64,000 bases of DNA from Pseudoxanthomonas dokdonensis. GTDB taxonomy: Bacteria > Pseudomonadota > Gammaproteobacteria > Xanthomonadales > Xanthomonadaceae. This document shows, in pieces, positions 47,090-55,735 of the stretch. The stretch is taken from contig NZ_LDJL01000009.1 in the NCBI RefSeq assembly GCF_001431405.1, positions 62,001-126,000 of the forward strand, given 5' to 3'. The position numbers and the translations under genes are program-made. The first letter of the stretch is position 1. Every line of letters begins with the position of its first letter. Below the pieces are notes generated by a model, which searched no databases, was not told the origin of the DNA, and saw only the letters and a program-made list of their open reading frames with translations.

Positions 47090-48712
47090 TCAAAGATTCT
47101 GGTAATTCGGCCCCGAACCACCTTCCGGGGTGACCCAGGTGATGATTTCGTAGGGGTCCTTGATGTCGCAGGTCTTGCAGTGCACGCAGTTGGCGGCATT
47201 GATCTGCAGGCGCCTGGCCTGGCTGCCGTCCGCCTGTGCTTCGCTGACGATCTCGTAGACGCCGGCAGGACAGAAGCGGGCGCAGGGGTTGTCGTATTCC
47301 TCGGCGCACTGGCTGACGCAGATCGAGGTGTCGGCGACCTTCAGGTGCACTGGCTGGTCTTCGTCATGTTCGGTGGCGGCGTAATAGACGCCCTGCAGTC
47401 GGTCGCGCGGTGCCAGCGTGCGTTCGACGTAGTCGTGCCGTGGCTGTTCATGCTGGCCCAGCTTGTCCAGTGAGCACCAGTCGGGCTTAACCCTCAATGT
47501 CCACGGCGAGTGACCGCCGCTGACGGTCTCCCAGGCGGCGTTGAGCAGGCCCCACCACAGGCCTTTCTTGAAACCGGGTTTGATGTTCCGCACCTGACGG
47601 AGCTCGCGCATGACCGCCGAATCGCGCAACCTGGCGTCGAAGCCGGTGCTCTGCAGCGAACCCGCCAGGTGCTCGGCCGCCAGCATGCCACTGCGGATGG
47701 CCTGATGGGTTCCCTTGATTTTCGGTACGTTGAGCAGGCCGGCGGTGTCGCCAATCAACAGGGCGCCGGGCATTTCCACCTTGGGCAGCGACTGCCAGCC
47801 ACCGGTAACGATGGCGCGGGCACCGGCCGACAGGATGCTGCCACCTTCCAGCAGCGGCTTGATCATGGGGTGGTTCTTCCATTGCTGGAAGGCTTCCCAT
47901 GGCCGGTATTCCGGATCCTGGTAATCCAGCCCGCTGACATAGCCCAGCGCAATCTGATTGTTTTCCAGGTGGTAAAGAAAGCTGCCGGCGTAAGTCTTGT
48001 TGTCAGCGGGCCAGCCCAGTGTGTGGACAATCCTGCCCGGACTGACCCGACCTTCGGGTACCTGCCACAACTCCTTGATGCCGATGGAATAGGCCTGCGG
48101 GTCGCTGTCGGCATCCAGATTGAACTGCCGGACCAGGCGTTTGGTCAGGTGTCCGCGAGCACCTTCGGCCAGTACCGTGACCTTGGCCCGGATGTCGATG
48201 CCTTGGGTGAAGCCGGGCTTGTGACTACCGTCCTTGGCGATACCCATGTCGCCGATGCGCACGCCGACGACGGCGCCGCTGTCATCGTGCAACGTTTCAC
48301 TGGCCGCGAAGCCAGGGTAGATCTCCACCCCCAACGCTTCGGCCTGCGGCGCCAGCCAGGCACACATGGCGCCGAGGCTGACAATGAAGTTGCCGTGGTT
48401 CTGCATGCCCGGCGGCACCAGCGGGAACTTGCGTCCACCGGTCTTGTTCAGGTGCCACAGTTCGTCTTCCTTGGCAGGCACGCAGATCGGTGGCGGGTTG
48501 TCGCGCCAGCCCGGCAGCAGCTCGTCCAGTGGACCCGGCTCGATGACCGCCCCGGACAGGATGTGCGCGCCGACGGTGCTGGCTTTCTCGATGACGCATA
48601 CCGACAGCTCGGGATTCAGCTGCTTGAGTCGGATGGCAAACGACAGCCCGGCAGGCCCGGCACCGACGGTCACGATGTCGTACTCCATCACATCGCGTTC
48701 TGCATCGGTCAT
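47090..48712 (-). CDS. Electron transfer flavoprotein-ubiquinone oxidoreductase
   Basis: A 540-aa membrane-associated flavoprotein that passes electrons from ETF to ubiquinone. It has an N-terminal FAD loop VGAGPAGLSFA, a quinone-binding central region with a GWPADNKTYAGSFLYH segment, and a C-terminal 4Fe-4S domain with Cys in CARFCPAG and NCVHCKTCDIKDP. The ATG at 48712 follows GAGGAA; the frame runs back to 48943 without homology. It acts with EtfAB encoded 11 kb away, from which it is separated by the peptidase and second glycan cluster. Confidence 0.94.
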   Translation of the reverse strand: MTDAERDVMEYDIVTVGAGPAGLSFAIRLKQLNPELSVCVIEKASTVGAHILSGAVIEPGPLDELLPGWRDNPPPICVPAKEDELWHLNKTGGRKFPLVPPGMQNHGNFIVSLGAMCAWLAPQAEALGVEIYPGFAASETLHDDSGAVVGVRIGDMGIAKDGSHKPGFTQGIDIRAKVTVLAEGARGHLTKRLVRQFNLDADSDPQAYSIGIKELWQVPEGRVSPGRIVHTLGWPADNKTYAGSFLYHLENNQIALGYVSGLDYQDPEYRPWEAFQQWKNHPMIKPLLEGGSILSAGARAIVTGGWQSLPKVEMPGALLIGDTAGLLNVPKIKGTHQAIRSGMLAAEHLAGSLQSTGFDARLRDSAVMRELRQVRNIKPGFKKGLWWGLLNAAWETVSGGHSPWTLRVKPDWCSLDKLGQHEQPRHDYVERTLAPRDRLQGVYYAATEHDEDQPVHLKVADTSICVSQCAEEYDNPCARFCPAGVYEIVSEAQADGSQARRLQINAANCVHCKTCDIKDPYEIITWVTPEGGSGPNYQNL

Positions 48713-48785
48713 CGGGTGTTCCTCGTTTGGCGTTGGGCTGGTGCTATTTTCAGGGTTTGCGGGGAGAGGGGCAAATCGACGGGCC

Positions 48786-49400
48786 ATGACCATACTGACA
48801 GGCGCATCCTGGAACGGGAGCTTGCCGGCGATGGCGGACGCCGAGCTGAGCTTCATCCCGGGCTGGCTGGGCGCCGATGAAGCCGCGTCCGCCTTCGGCC
48901 AGTTGCGCGACAGTATTGCCTGGCAATGCCATCGGATCCGCATGTTCGGGCGAATGGTGGACTCGCCACGGTTGAGCTGCTGGATCGGTGACGCCGACGC
49001 GCACTACCGCTACTCCGGCAGCGACTTCTTGCCGCAGCCATGGCTGCCGGTGCTACAGGCTTGGCGCGAGCGCCTGCAATCGGAACTCGGCCATCGTTTC
49101 AACAGCGTGCTGGCCAACTATTACCGCGATGGCGCCGATGCCATGGGCTGGCATAGCGATAACGAGCCGGAACTCGGCCCCGAGCCGGTCATCGCCTCAC
49201 TGAGCCTGGGCGCGACACGTCGTTTCCTGCTCAAGCATCGAACTGATCCGCAGCGGCGCCTGACGATCGAATTGCCGCCAGGCAGTCTGCTGGTAATGGC
49301 TGGCGGCACCCAGGCGCATTATCGCCATGCGTTGCCACGGACCGCGCGTCCGGTAGGCGGCCGTATCAACCTGACCTTCCGCTGGGTCAATCCCGGTTAA
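48786..49400 (+). CDS. AlkB-like 2OG-Fe(II) oxygenase
   Basis: A 204-aa alpha-ketoglutarate-dependent dioxygenase of the AlkB superfamily, of the shorter ALKBH2/3-like bacterial type. The iron ligands are His123 and Asp125 in WHSDNE and His181 in HALPRT; Arg193/Arg199 in GGRINLTFRW bind 2-oxoglutarate. The SVLANYYRDGADAMG segment is typical. It would repair alkylated bases by oxidative demethylation. An internal ATG at 48831 is a possible start. Its stop overlaps that of the convergent lipoprotein gene. Confidence 0.88.
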   Translation: MTILTGASWNGSLPAMADAELSFIPGWLGADEAASAFGQLRDSIAWQCHRIRMFGRMVDSPRLSCWIGDADAHYRYSGSDFLPQPWLPVLQAWRERLQSELGHRFNSVLANYYRDGADAMGWHSDNEPELGPEPVIASLSLGATRRFLLKHRTDPQRRLTIELPPGSLLVMAGGTQAHYRHALPRTARPVGGRINLTFRWVNPG

Positions 49401-50032
49401 CGGGTGACTGGATGGGCCAGCGTGTCATTCTGGCCGCTGTTCAAGGTCCAGCCGACAATCTCCGGTGTCAGTTTTTCCAGGGCCAGGGTGAAGGCATCGG
49501 CCACCTGCGCAGTCTGGGTCGATGCCGCGGTCTGGGCCACCTGGAAGGTACGAGAGGCGACCACCCGTTGGCCGTTGATGCGCACCAGTTTGGCATTGAG
49601 TTCGATCACCGCGTCCGGGATTGTGTTGCCGGCATAGTCGGCCTCGAAGCGACGCACATCCATGACCAGTTTGTAATCGCCGAGAATGCCGGTTTCGGAG
49701 TTCGCCACAGCGCCAATCCTGCCGGAGTCCTCGAGCGTCTGCAGGACCGCGTCCTGGACCATATGGGTGGCCGGCTGCGACCAGGCGGCGCCCTTGTAGA
49801 TCTGCAGTTCGCCCGGTGCCGGCCGGACCATGATGCGGGGACTGTCGATGACCCGTGCCGCGGTCGGTCGCGCCACCACCAGCGACCACGACACCGTGGG
49901 CCATGCCGGATCGGTTTTCACGCTGACTTCGGGCGAGTAGATGCTGATGTTGTCGCGTTCACCCCCCCCGATGATCGAACAGGCGCCGCAGGACAGCAGG
50001 ACCAAGGGCAGCAGATAGCGGAAAGCGTTCAT
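49397..50032 (-). CDS. ABC-type transport auxiliary lipoprotein (PF03886-like)
   Basis: A 211-aa lipoprotein; the lipobox ends at Cys18 (LSCGAC; Cys15 is an alternative). The body has the ABC_trans_aux pattern, with RPTAARVIDSPRIMVRP, WSQPATHMVQDAVLQTLED and a C-terminal AFTLALEKL helix. It probably sits in the outer membrane and receives or docks lipid from the MCE protein. It overlaps the MCE gene by four bases and is last in the operon. Confidence 0.85.
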   Translation of the reverse strand: MNAFRYLLPLVLLSCGACSIIGGGERDNISIYSPEVSVKTDPAWPTVSWSLVVARPTAARVIDSPRIMVRPAPGELQIYKGAAWSQPATHMVQDAVLQTLEDSGRIGAVANSETGILGDYKLVMDVRRFEADYAGNTIPDAVIELNAKLVRINGQRVVASRTFQVAQTAASTQTAQVADAFTLALEKLTPEIVGWTLNSGQNDTLAHPVTR

Positions 50033-50955
50033 TTGGGTTCGAACTCCTTGGGCGTGTCGTGTCCGAGCAGATAGCGGGCGGGGTTGTCGTCCAGACGGTC
50101 ACTGATCCGGCGCAGGTCGCGGACCAGACCGCGCAGTTCGGTCAGGGTCGGGCCGAGCTGGCCCAGACCATCATTGGCAAAGCTGTTGATGGCCGCACGG
50201 TTCTCGCCCAGGATCGCATCGGCATTGCCGGCGGCCGAATCCAGCTTGGCCAGGGTGGTATCCAGTTTGTCGATGATCTGGGGCAACTGCTGCACCAGGT
50301 TGCGGTCAAGATTTTCCAACGCGCCATTGGTGGTCACCAGGGTGGTGTCGAGGCGGCGTGCGGCATCGCGTGCGGAGATCAGCAGCGCCTGTACGCCTTC
50401 CTCGCGGTTGGACAACGATCCACTGAGCGTTTCCAGGTTCTGCAGGGTAGTACTGATGCTGGCGACGTTCTTGTCGCTCAGCACCTGATCCATGCGCTCG
50501 ACGATGCGTGCGGCGGTATCGGTGATGTTCTGCAGCGCCGACGGCGCGGTCTGGATGATCGGCGCTTCGCGTGAATCGACCGAGGTCAGCGAGGCCGCCT
50601 GCGGGGTACCACCGCTGAGCTGGATGATGGTGGGGCCAGTGAGGCTGGTGATGGCCAGCTTGGCGCGGGTATCGGTCTTGACCGGGGTCGAGGATTCGAC
50701 CCGGATATCGGCGATGACCTGGCGCGGATCATTCGGCGCCAGCGACAGCTTGGTGATGGAGCCGACCGAAATACCGTTGTACTGGACCGGGCTGCCGACC
50801 GTCAGGCCGGTGACCGCCTCGCGGAACACGATCTGGTAATTCTGCCAGGTGCGTTCAGTCGAATATTTGGCGGCCCACAGCCCGAACAACAGCAGCGCTA
50901 TCGCCACGATGATGGTGAAAGCGCCGATCAACACGTAATTGGCTTTGGTTTCCAT
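50029..50955 (-). CDS. mlaD: MCE-domain protein MlaD-like
   Basis: A 308-aa protein with one N-terminal membrane anchor (about 8-28), an MCE domain (about 38-118, with GLTVGSPVQYNGISVGSITKL) and a long helical C-terminal part that could form the channel-like tail of MCE hexamers. It passes phospholipid between the membranes together with MlaE/MlaF. It is longer than E. coli MlaD (about 183 aa), closer to PqiB-related single-MCE proteins of this order. Confidence 0.88.
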   Translation of the reverse strand: METKANYVLIGAFTIIVAIALLLFGLWAAKYSTERTWQNYQIVFREAVTGLTVGSPVQYNGISVGSITKLSLAPNDPRQVIADIRVESSTPVKTDTRAKLAITSLTGPTIIQLSGGTPQAASLTSVDSREAPIIQTAPSALQNITDTAARIVERMDQVLSDKNVASISTTLQNLETLSGSLSNREEGVQALLISARDAARRLDTTLVTTNGALENLDRNLVQQLPQIIDKLDTTLAKLDSAAGNADAILGENRAAINSFANDGLGQLGPTLTELRGLVRDLRRISDRLDDNPARYLLGHDTPKEFEPK

Positions 50956-50958
50956 TGC

Positions 50959-51771
50959 TTATCCTGCCGTTTGCCGGGTGCGCTGCAGATAATCCTCGCG
51001 ACCTTCGCGCGCAGCGCGCGCGCGCGGGCCGTGGAAGTACTCCTGCACCCATGGGTGATCGAAATTCTCGACGTCCTTGATCGGGGCCACTGCGATGACC
51101 TTTTTATCGGCCAGCACCGCGATGCGATCGCAGATGGCGTACAGCGTGTCCAGGTCATGGGTGATCAGGAACACGGTCAGCCCCAATGCTTCCTGCAGGG
51201 TCTTGATCAGGCGGTCGAAGGCGGCCGCGCCAATCGGATCCAGGCCGGCCGTGGGTTCATCCAGGAACAGCAGCGGCGGGTCCAGTGCCAGTGCCCGCGC
51301 CAGGCCGGCGCGCTTGCGCATGCCGCCTGACAACTGCGAAGGCAGCTTGTTGATGGCGTCGGCCGGCAATCCGGCCAGTTTGACCTTGAGCAGCGACAGT
51401 TCGTAGCGCCAGATCTCCTTCAACTCCGGGTGATGCTCCTTCAGCGGCACCTGCACGTTTTCACCCACGGTCAGCGAGGAAAACAGCGCGCCGTCCTGGA
51501 ACAGCACGCCGGTATGACGTTCAATGTGCTGGCGCGCGCGCTGGTCGCCATGCAGCGCATCCTCGCCGAGCACCGATATCTCGCCACCCTGCGGGGTGTT
51601 GAGGCCGAGGATCGAGCGCATCAGCACCGACTTGCCGGTGCCGGAACCGCCAACCACGCCGATGATTTCGCCGCGGCGTACGTCCAGATCCAATGCGTCA
51701 TGCACCAGCTGGTCACCAAAGCGGTTGGTCAGGCCACGGATGCGGATGATCGGCTGCTCGTCTTCGGTCAT
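50959..51771 (-). CDS. mlaF: Lipid ABC transporter ATP-binding protein MlaF-like
   Basis: A 270-aa ATPase: Walker A GGSGTGKS (about 42-49), signature LSGGMRKRAGLARALA, Walker B LLFLDEPTAGLDP with the LDP variation typical of MlaF, and His switch ITHDLD. It energises the MlaE permease. It starts four bases after the mlaE stop. Confidence 0.93.
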   Translation of the reverse strand: MTEDEQPIIRIRGLTNRFGDQLVHDALDLDVRRGEIIGVVGGSGTGKSVLMRSILGLNTPQGGEISVLGEDALHGDQRARQHIERHTGVLFQDGALFSSLTVGENVQVPLKEHHPELKEIWRYELSLLKVKLAGLPADAINKLPSQLSGGMRKRAGLARALALDPPLLFLDEPTAGLDPIGAAAFDRLIKTLQEALGLTVFLITHDLDTLYAICDRIAVLADKKVIAVAPIKDVENFDHPWVQEYFHGPRARAAREGREDYLQRTRQTAG

Positions 51772-51775
51772 CGTC

Positions 51776-52891
51776 TCACCAACCCATGTTCAGGAACCAC
51801 ATCGCCGCTATCGCGTCGATGATGATGACCAGCGAAATGGCCTGGACCACCGACGAGGTGGTGCGCTCGCCGACCGATTGCGCGGTGCCTTCGACCTGCA
51901 TGCCTTCCAGGCAGCCAATCAGGCCGATCACCAGTGCGAAAACCGGAGCCTTCGACATGCCGACCAGGAAGTGCCTGATCTCGATGGTTTCATGCATGCG
52001 TGCCAGGTAAAGCTGCGGTGGGATGTCCAGGTCGAACGCGCCCACCGTCACGCCGCCGGCCAGGCCGGCCAACATTGACAGGAAGGTCAGCAGCGGCAGC
52101 ATCAATACCAGCGCGATCAATCGCGGCAGTACCAGCAGATCAATCGGATCCAGGCCGAGGGTGCGGATCGCATCGACTTCCTCGCGGCTCTTCATCGCCC
52201 CGATCTGCGCGGTGAATGCACTGGCGGTGCGGCCGGCCAGCACGATCGCGGTCAGCAGCACGGCGAATTCGCGCAGGAAGGCGATGCTGACCAGTTCGAC
52301 GACGTACAGCTCGGCACCGAAATCGCGCAGCACGGTCGAGCCGAGGAAGGCGATGACCGCGCCGACTAGATACGACAACACCGCCACCAGCGGCACCGCA
52401 TCCAGGCCCACGCTTTCCATGTGCGAGACCGTCGCGGTCAGCCGGAAGCGCCGTGGCTCCTTGAACAGGCGAATCAGCTTGACCAGATTCTCGCCGGTGA
52501 AGCTGAGCAGGGTGACGGTCTGGCGGGCGTTGGCGTGGACCCGGTAGCCGAGCCGCGACAATGCGGCGAGGAAACCATAATCGCGCTTGTGCGGCGGACG
52601 GTCGTCGGCGACCAGTTCGATGGTGCAGACCAGCGAGCGATGTTCCTCGCGGAACTTGATGGCGTCGGCATCCAGCCCGCGGCGGTTGGCAAAACGCAGC
52701 AGCTGCAGTACGCCGGCTGAATCTATCCGCTCTATTCCGCTGGCGTCGAGTTCGCGCACCCCTTCCGGAATCTGCCGCAGTTGTTCGGCCACGACCAGTG
52801 CGGTGGAAAGCGTCCAGTCACCCTGCAGGCGTATCTGCCCGGGTCGGTCCTGGTCTTGCTGGCATTGGGGGTGCGCGTCGGTCTGGGTCAT
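51776..52891 (-). CDS. mlaE: STAS-MlaE fusion lipid ABC permease
   Basis: A 371-aa protein in which an N-terminal STAS-like domain (about 15-100, with ELDASGIERIDSAGVLQLLRF) is fused to an MlaE permease (about 125-371, with LTAIVLAGRTASAFTAQIG and EEVDAIRTLGLDP). In E. coli the STAS function is a separate subunit, MlaB. The ATG at 52891 overlaps the stop of the EamA gene (ATGA); a longer frame from 52987 is rejected. Confidence 0.9.
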   Translation of the reverse strand: MTQTDAHPQCQQDQDRPGQIRLQGDWTLSTALVVAEQLRQIPEGVRELDASGIERIDSAGVLQLLRFANRRGLDADAIKFREEHRSLVCTIELVADDRPPHKRDYGFLAALSRLGYRVHANARQTVTLLSFTGENLVKLIRLFKEPRRFRLTATVSHMESVGLDAVPLVAVLSYLVGAVIAFLGSTVLRDFGAELYVVELVSIAFLREFAVLLTAIVLAGRTASAFTAQIGAMKSREEVDAIRTLGLDPIDLLVLPRLIALVLMLPLLTFLSMLAGLAGGVTVGAFDLDIPPQLYLARMHETIEIRHFLVGMSKAPVFALVIGLIGCLEGMQVEGTAQSVGERTTSSVVQAISLVIIIDAIAAMWFLNMGW

Positions 52892-53784
52892 AGTGTCACT
52901 CGTCCAGAAAGCATACAGGCTATGCCCGTGAAGGTAAGCACCACGCCGGCCCAGGCGCGCCTGCCAACTGGCTCGCGCAGCCACCACGCACCCAGCATGA
53001 CCAGGAACACCGAGGCGCTCTCATTGAGGATGGCGGCTATCGAAGCGCTGGTGTATTTGTAACCACCCAGCCACAACAGCATCGACACCCCCTGTCCCAA
53101 CAGTGCGGCAACCCACAGTCGTGGCCATGGCACCTGTGAGGCATCAAACGTTACCAGGCTGCGCAGCGCCGGCAGCCGCGACAGCACGGCGAGCCCGGCC
53201 ACCGCACCGAGCAAACGCAGCACGGTGATCCAGATCAGCGAGTGCTGCTCCAGTGGCTGCTTGACCATCACGATGGCGATGGCCATCAGCGCAATCGACA
53301 ACATACCGATCAGCACGCCGCGCACGCCATGCCGGGGCTGGGTGCGCCACTGGCTTGGCGGTCGCGCCACCAGCAACACCCCCAGCGCCACCAGGGCGAA
53401 CCCCAGCCATTGCCAGCCGCCAAGCCGTTCGCCCAGGAACACATAGCCCAGCAGCAGCACCGAAGGACTGTAGAGGTTGCCGATGACGCCCATGCGCCCG
53501 GCGCCGAGTTCGTTCAATGCACGGAAGTACAGGGTGTCGGCGACCGCAATGCCCAGCACGCCGCTCAGCAGCACCCAGGCCCATTGCGCGGCTGCCATCG
53601 TTGGCCACGCATGCCCATGCAACAGCAGGGCCAATGGCAGCAGCACCATCAGCACCATGCCATTCTTCAGCAGCGCCAACGCCAGCGGCGGTATATGCGC
53701 GCCGAGCTGTCGGGCCAGGATGACCCCGACTGCCCAGGTGGCCGCGCTGGCCAACGAAAGCGCCTCTCCCAATCCGCTGTCCAC
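52888..53784 (-). CDS. EamA/DMT family transporter
   Basis: A 298-aa inner-membrane protein with ten helices in two EamA repeats (VGVILARQLGAHIPPLAL... and IAIVMVKQPLEQHSLIW...). The ends of each repeat have the LGERLGGWQWLGFALVALGV and LREPVGRRAWAGVVLTFTGI patterns. I choose the GTG at 53784 with GGGAGG just upstream; a GTG at 53823 would add 13 residues. The substrate is unknown. It is translationally coupled to the Mla genes, an unusual partner. Confidence 0.8.
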   Translation of the reverse strand: MDSGLGEALSLASAATWAVGVILARQLGAHIPPLALALLKNGMVLMVLLPLALLLHGHAWPTMAAAQWAWVLLSGVLGIAVADTLYFRALNELGAGRMGVIGNLYSPSVLLLGYVFLGERLGGWQWLGFALVALGVLLVARPPSQWRTQPRHGVRGVLIGMLSIALMAIAIVMVKQPLEQHSLIWITVLRLLGAVAGLAVLSRLPALRSLVTFDASQVPWPRLWVAALLGQGVSMLLWLGGYKYTSASIAAILNESASVFLVMLGAWWLREPVGRRAWAGVVLTFTGIACMLSGRVTL

Positions 53785-53884
53785 CCTGCCTCCCGTCGCT
53801 CCGCAGCCGGACAGTGTAAACACTGCGGCAACGTGGCGCTGACCGCATTGATCCCAGCCGCGTGCTTGGCCTCATACTAATGTG

Positions 53885-55129
53885 ATGACGGATACTTCAG
53901 CGGCCACCACCTATGCGCAGCGCGTTGGCTTTGTCAGTGAGATGGCCAGCCGCCTGCACCGCTACGGCACCACCGCCCAACGCATGGAAAGCACGGTCAT
54001 CGCGCTGTCGCAGCGGCTGGGCGTGGACTGCGAGCCGTGGTCCAGTCCGACCGGCATCATCCTGAGTTTCAACGATCCGACCCGCCCCCTGGGCGCCACC
54101 GATACCACCCGGGTGCTGCGCCTGGGCCTGGGTGAAACCGACTTGAACAAGCTCAGCGAGACCGACCGCATCGCCGAGGATGTAGTGGCCGGCAAGATGA
54201 GCGTGGCCGATGGCCACAGCGCGTTGCGCAAACTGGATACACCCGCCAGTGGTGGGCGCAGGTTGCTGGAGCTGCTGGCCTCGGGGCTGGCCTCGGCCGC
54301 GGTGGCGGCCTTGTGGCGCCTGCCGTGGCTCGACATCGCCACCGCCGGCATCATCGGCCTGTTGATCGGCCTGCTGTTCCTGTTCATCGAGCGGCGTCCG
54401 CAGATGAAGGAAGCCGGCGATGCCATCGCCGCGCTGGTCGCCAGCGGGGTGACCTTGCTGGTCGCCAATTTCGTCGCCCCGCTCAATCTCAATACCGTGA
54501 TCATCGCGTCACTGATCGTCCTGCTGCCGGGCATGGCGCTGACCAACTCGGTCAATGAACTGACCAGCCAGCATCTGGTATCCGGCATCGCCCGTTTTGC
54601 CGGGGCGATGGCGACCATCCTCAAGCTGACCGTCGGCAGTGTGTTGGCGGTGACATTGGCCCAGTTGCTGGGCCTGTACCCTGAAGTGCGCGCGCTGCGG
54701 CCGCAGCCGGACTGGGTGGAGTGGACCGCGCTGGTACTGGCTGCTTACGCATTCGCGGTGTTGTTCCGGGCGCATCGCCGTGATTATGTCTGGGTGATTA
54801 CCGCCTCGATCATCGGCTATGTGATCTCGCGCAGCGCCGGTGCCGCGTGGGGTAGCCCGGCCGGGATTTTCCTGTCGGCACTGGTGGTGACCGCTGGCGG
54901 CAATGCGTTCGCGCGCTGGGCCAACCGGCCCGGTGCCATCATCCGGGTGCCGGGCATCCTGATGCTGGTTCCCGGCAGCGCCAGCCTGCGCGGGCTGATG
55001 TCGCTGGTGCAGCAGCAGGACATGGGCGTCGGCCAATCAGCCTTGCTCGGAGTGATGAACATAGTAATGGCGCTGATTGCCGGCCTGTTGTTCGGCAACC
55101 TGCTGGTGTCCGCGCGCAAGAATCTCTAG
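53885..55129 (+). CDS. Threonine/serine exporter family protein (ThrE-like, DUF1212)
   Basis: A 414-aa protein. The N-terminal soluble domain (about 1-115, with GFVSEMASRLHRYGTTAQRMESTV) is the DUF1212/ThrE cytoplasmic part, followed by about ten membrane helices, the last five forming the ThrE_2 half (GSPAGIFLSALVVTAGGNAFARW and RVPGILMLVPGSASLRG). The fused two-part form matches ThrE exporters that remove threonine and serine. A GTG three bases upstream is a less likely start. Confidence 0.85.
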   Translation: MTDTSAATTYAQRVGFVSEMASRLHRYGTTAQRMESTVIALSQRLGVDCEPWSSPTGIILSFNDPTRPLGATDTTRVLRLGLGETDLNKLSETDRIAEDVVAGKMSVADGHSALRKLDTPASGGRRLLELLASGLASAAVAALWRLPWLDIATAGIIGLLIGLLFLFIERRPQMKEAGDAIAALVASGVTLLVANFVAPLNLNTVIIASLIVLLPGMALTNSVNELTSQHLVSGIARFAGAMATILKLTVGSVLAVTLAQLLGLYPEVRALRPQPDWVEWTALVLAAYAFAVLFRAHRRDYVWVITASIIGYVISRSAGAAWGSPAGIFLSALVVTAGGNAFARWANRPGAIIRVPGILMLVPGSASLRGLMSLVQQQDMGVGQSALLGVMNIVMALIAGLLFGNLLVSARKNL

Positions 55130-55136
55130 CGCGGAA

Positions 55137-55160
55137 AAAACGCCGGCGATGCCGGCGTTT
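55137..55160. terminator. Bidirectional terminator between thrE-like and H-NS-like genes
   Basis: A perfect 7-bp stem CGCCGGC/GCCGGCG (55141-55147 with 55151-55157) with GAT loop is flanked by a run of A on the left and T on the right, so it can end transcripts from both convergent genes. Confidence 0.8.
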
Positions 55161-55181
55161 CTCTTGTTTCCAGGCTTCTGA

Positions 55182-55574
55182 TCAGCGTTTCTTGATCAGG
55201 AAATCTTCCGGCTTCTTGCCCTTGGCGACCTGCTCGGCCATCCAGCGTGGCTGCTTGCCACGACCGCTCCACTGTTCCTTCGGATTGGCCGGGTTGCGGT
55301 ACTTTGGCGGCACCTTGCCAAGCTTGCGGCCTTTCTTCGGACCCGGCTTGGCGGCTGCGGCGGTCTTGCCCGGCTTGCGACCACGCTTGGCTGGCGCGGC
55401 GACGCTGCCAAACAGTTCTTCAATCGTGTAGCCCTCGGCCTTCAGGAACTTGTTGATGCGGCTGCGCACCGAGGTGATCGAGTTGCGCTTGGCCAGCTTG
55501 GTCTGCTGTTGCTTGGCCTTGTTGATCAAGGCGGAAAGTTCTTTGGCCGACAGGCCACTCAAATCGACTGACAT
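55182..55574 (-). CDS. H-NS family DNA-binding protein
   Basis: A 130-aa nucleoid protein. The N-terminal half is helical for oligomerisation (SAKELSALINKAKQQQTKL), the linker has a basic AT-hook-like KRGRKPGK, and the C-terminal DNA-binding motif is KYRNPANPKEQWSGRGKQPRW (residues about 90-110), the H-NS core. Such proteins silence A+T-rich acquired DNA, which fits the low-G+C glycan islands in this window, but direct control is inference. Confidence 0.9.
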   Translation of the reverse strand: MSVDLSGLSAKELSALINKAKQQQTKLAKRNSITSVRSRINKFLKAEGYTIEELFGSVAAPAKRGRKPGKTAAAAKPGPKKGRKLGKVPPKYRNPANPKEQWSGRGKQPRWMAEQVAKGKKPEDFLIKKR

Positions 55575-55664
55575 TTATTTCTCCGAAAAACAAATCATGG
55601 ATGGGTGAACCATCCATGGTTGTCCGGATGATAATCGAGTTGATTAAGAATATTCAAATGTGGC

Positions 55665-55700
55665 AGAAAAAGAACAGGACCGGACTCACGTCCGATCCTG
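55665..55700 (-). terminator. Terminator after proS
   Basis: An 11-bp stem with one mismatch (55675-55685 with 55690-55700) and a four-base loop is followed on the minus strand by a T-rich run (complement of 55665-55674). It lies about 35 bases past the proS stop. Confidence 0.7.
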
Positions 55701-55735
55701 GGTTTATTGCCACCTGTCCGCGCCGGAAACGCGAA

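Noticed and set aside
47510-48880. 456-codon plus-strand frame opposite ETF-QO
   Set aside because: Antisense to a gene with clear FAD and 4Fe-4S motifs; composition is typical of G+C-driven shadow frames.
51004-51030. CG-alternating run (GCGCGCGC) in mlaF
   Set aside because: It lies within the coding sequence and encodes a normal Ala/Arg stretch; no sign of a separate element.
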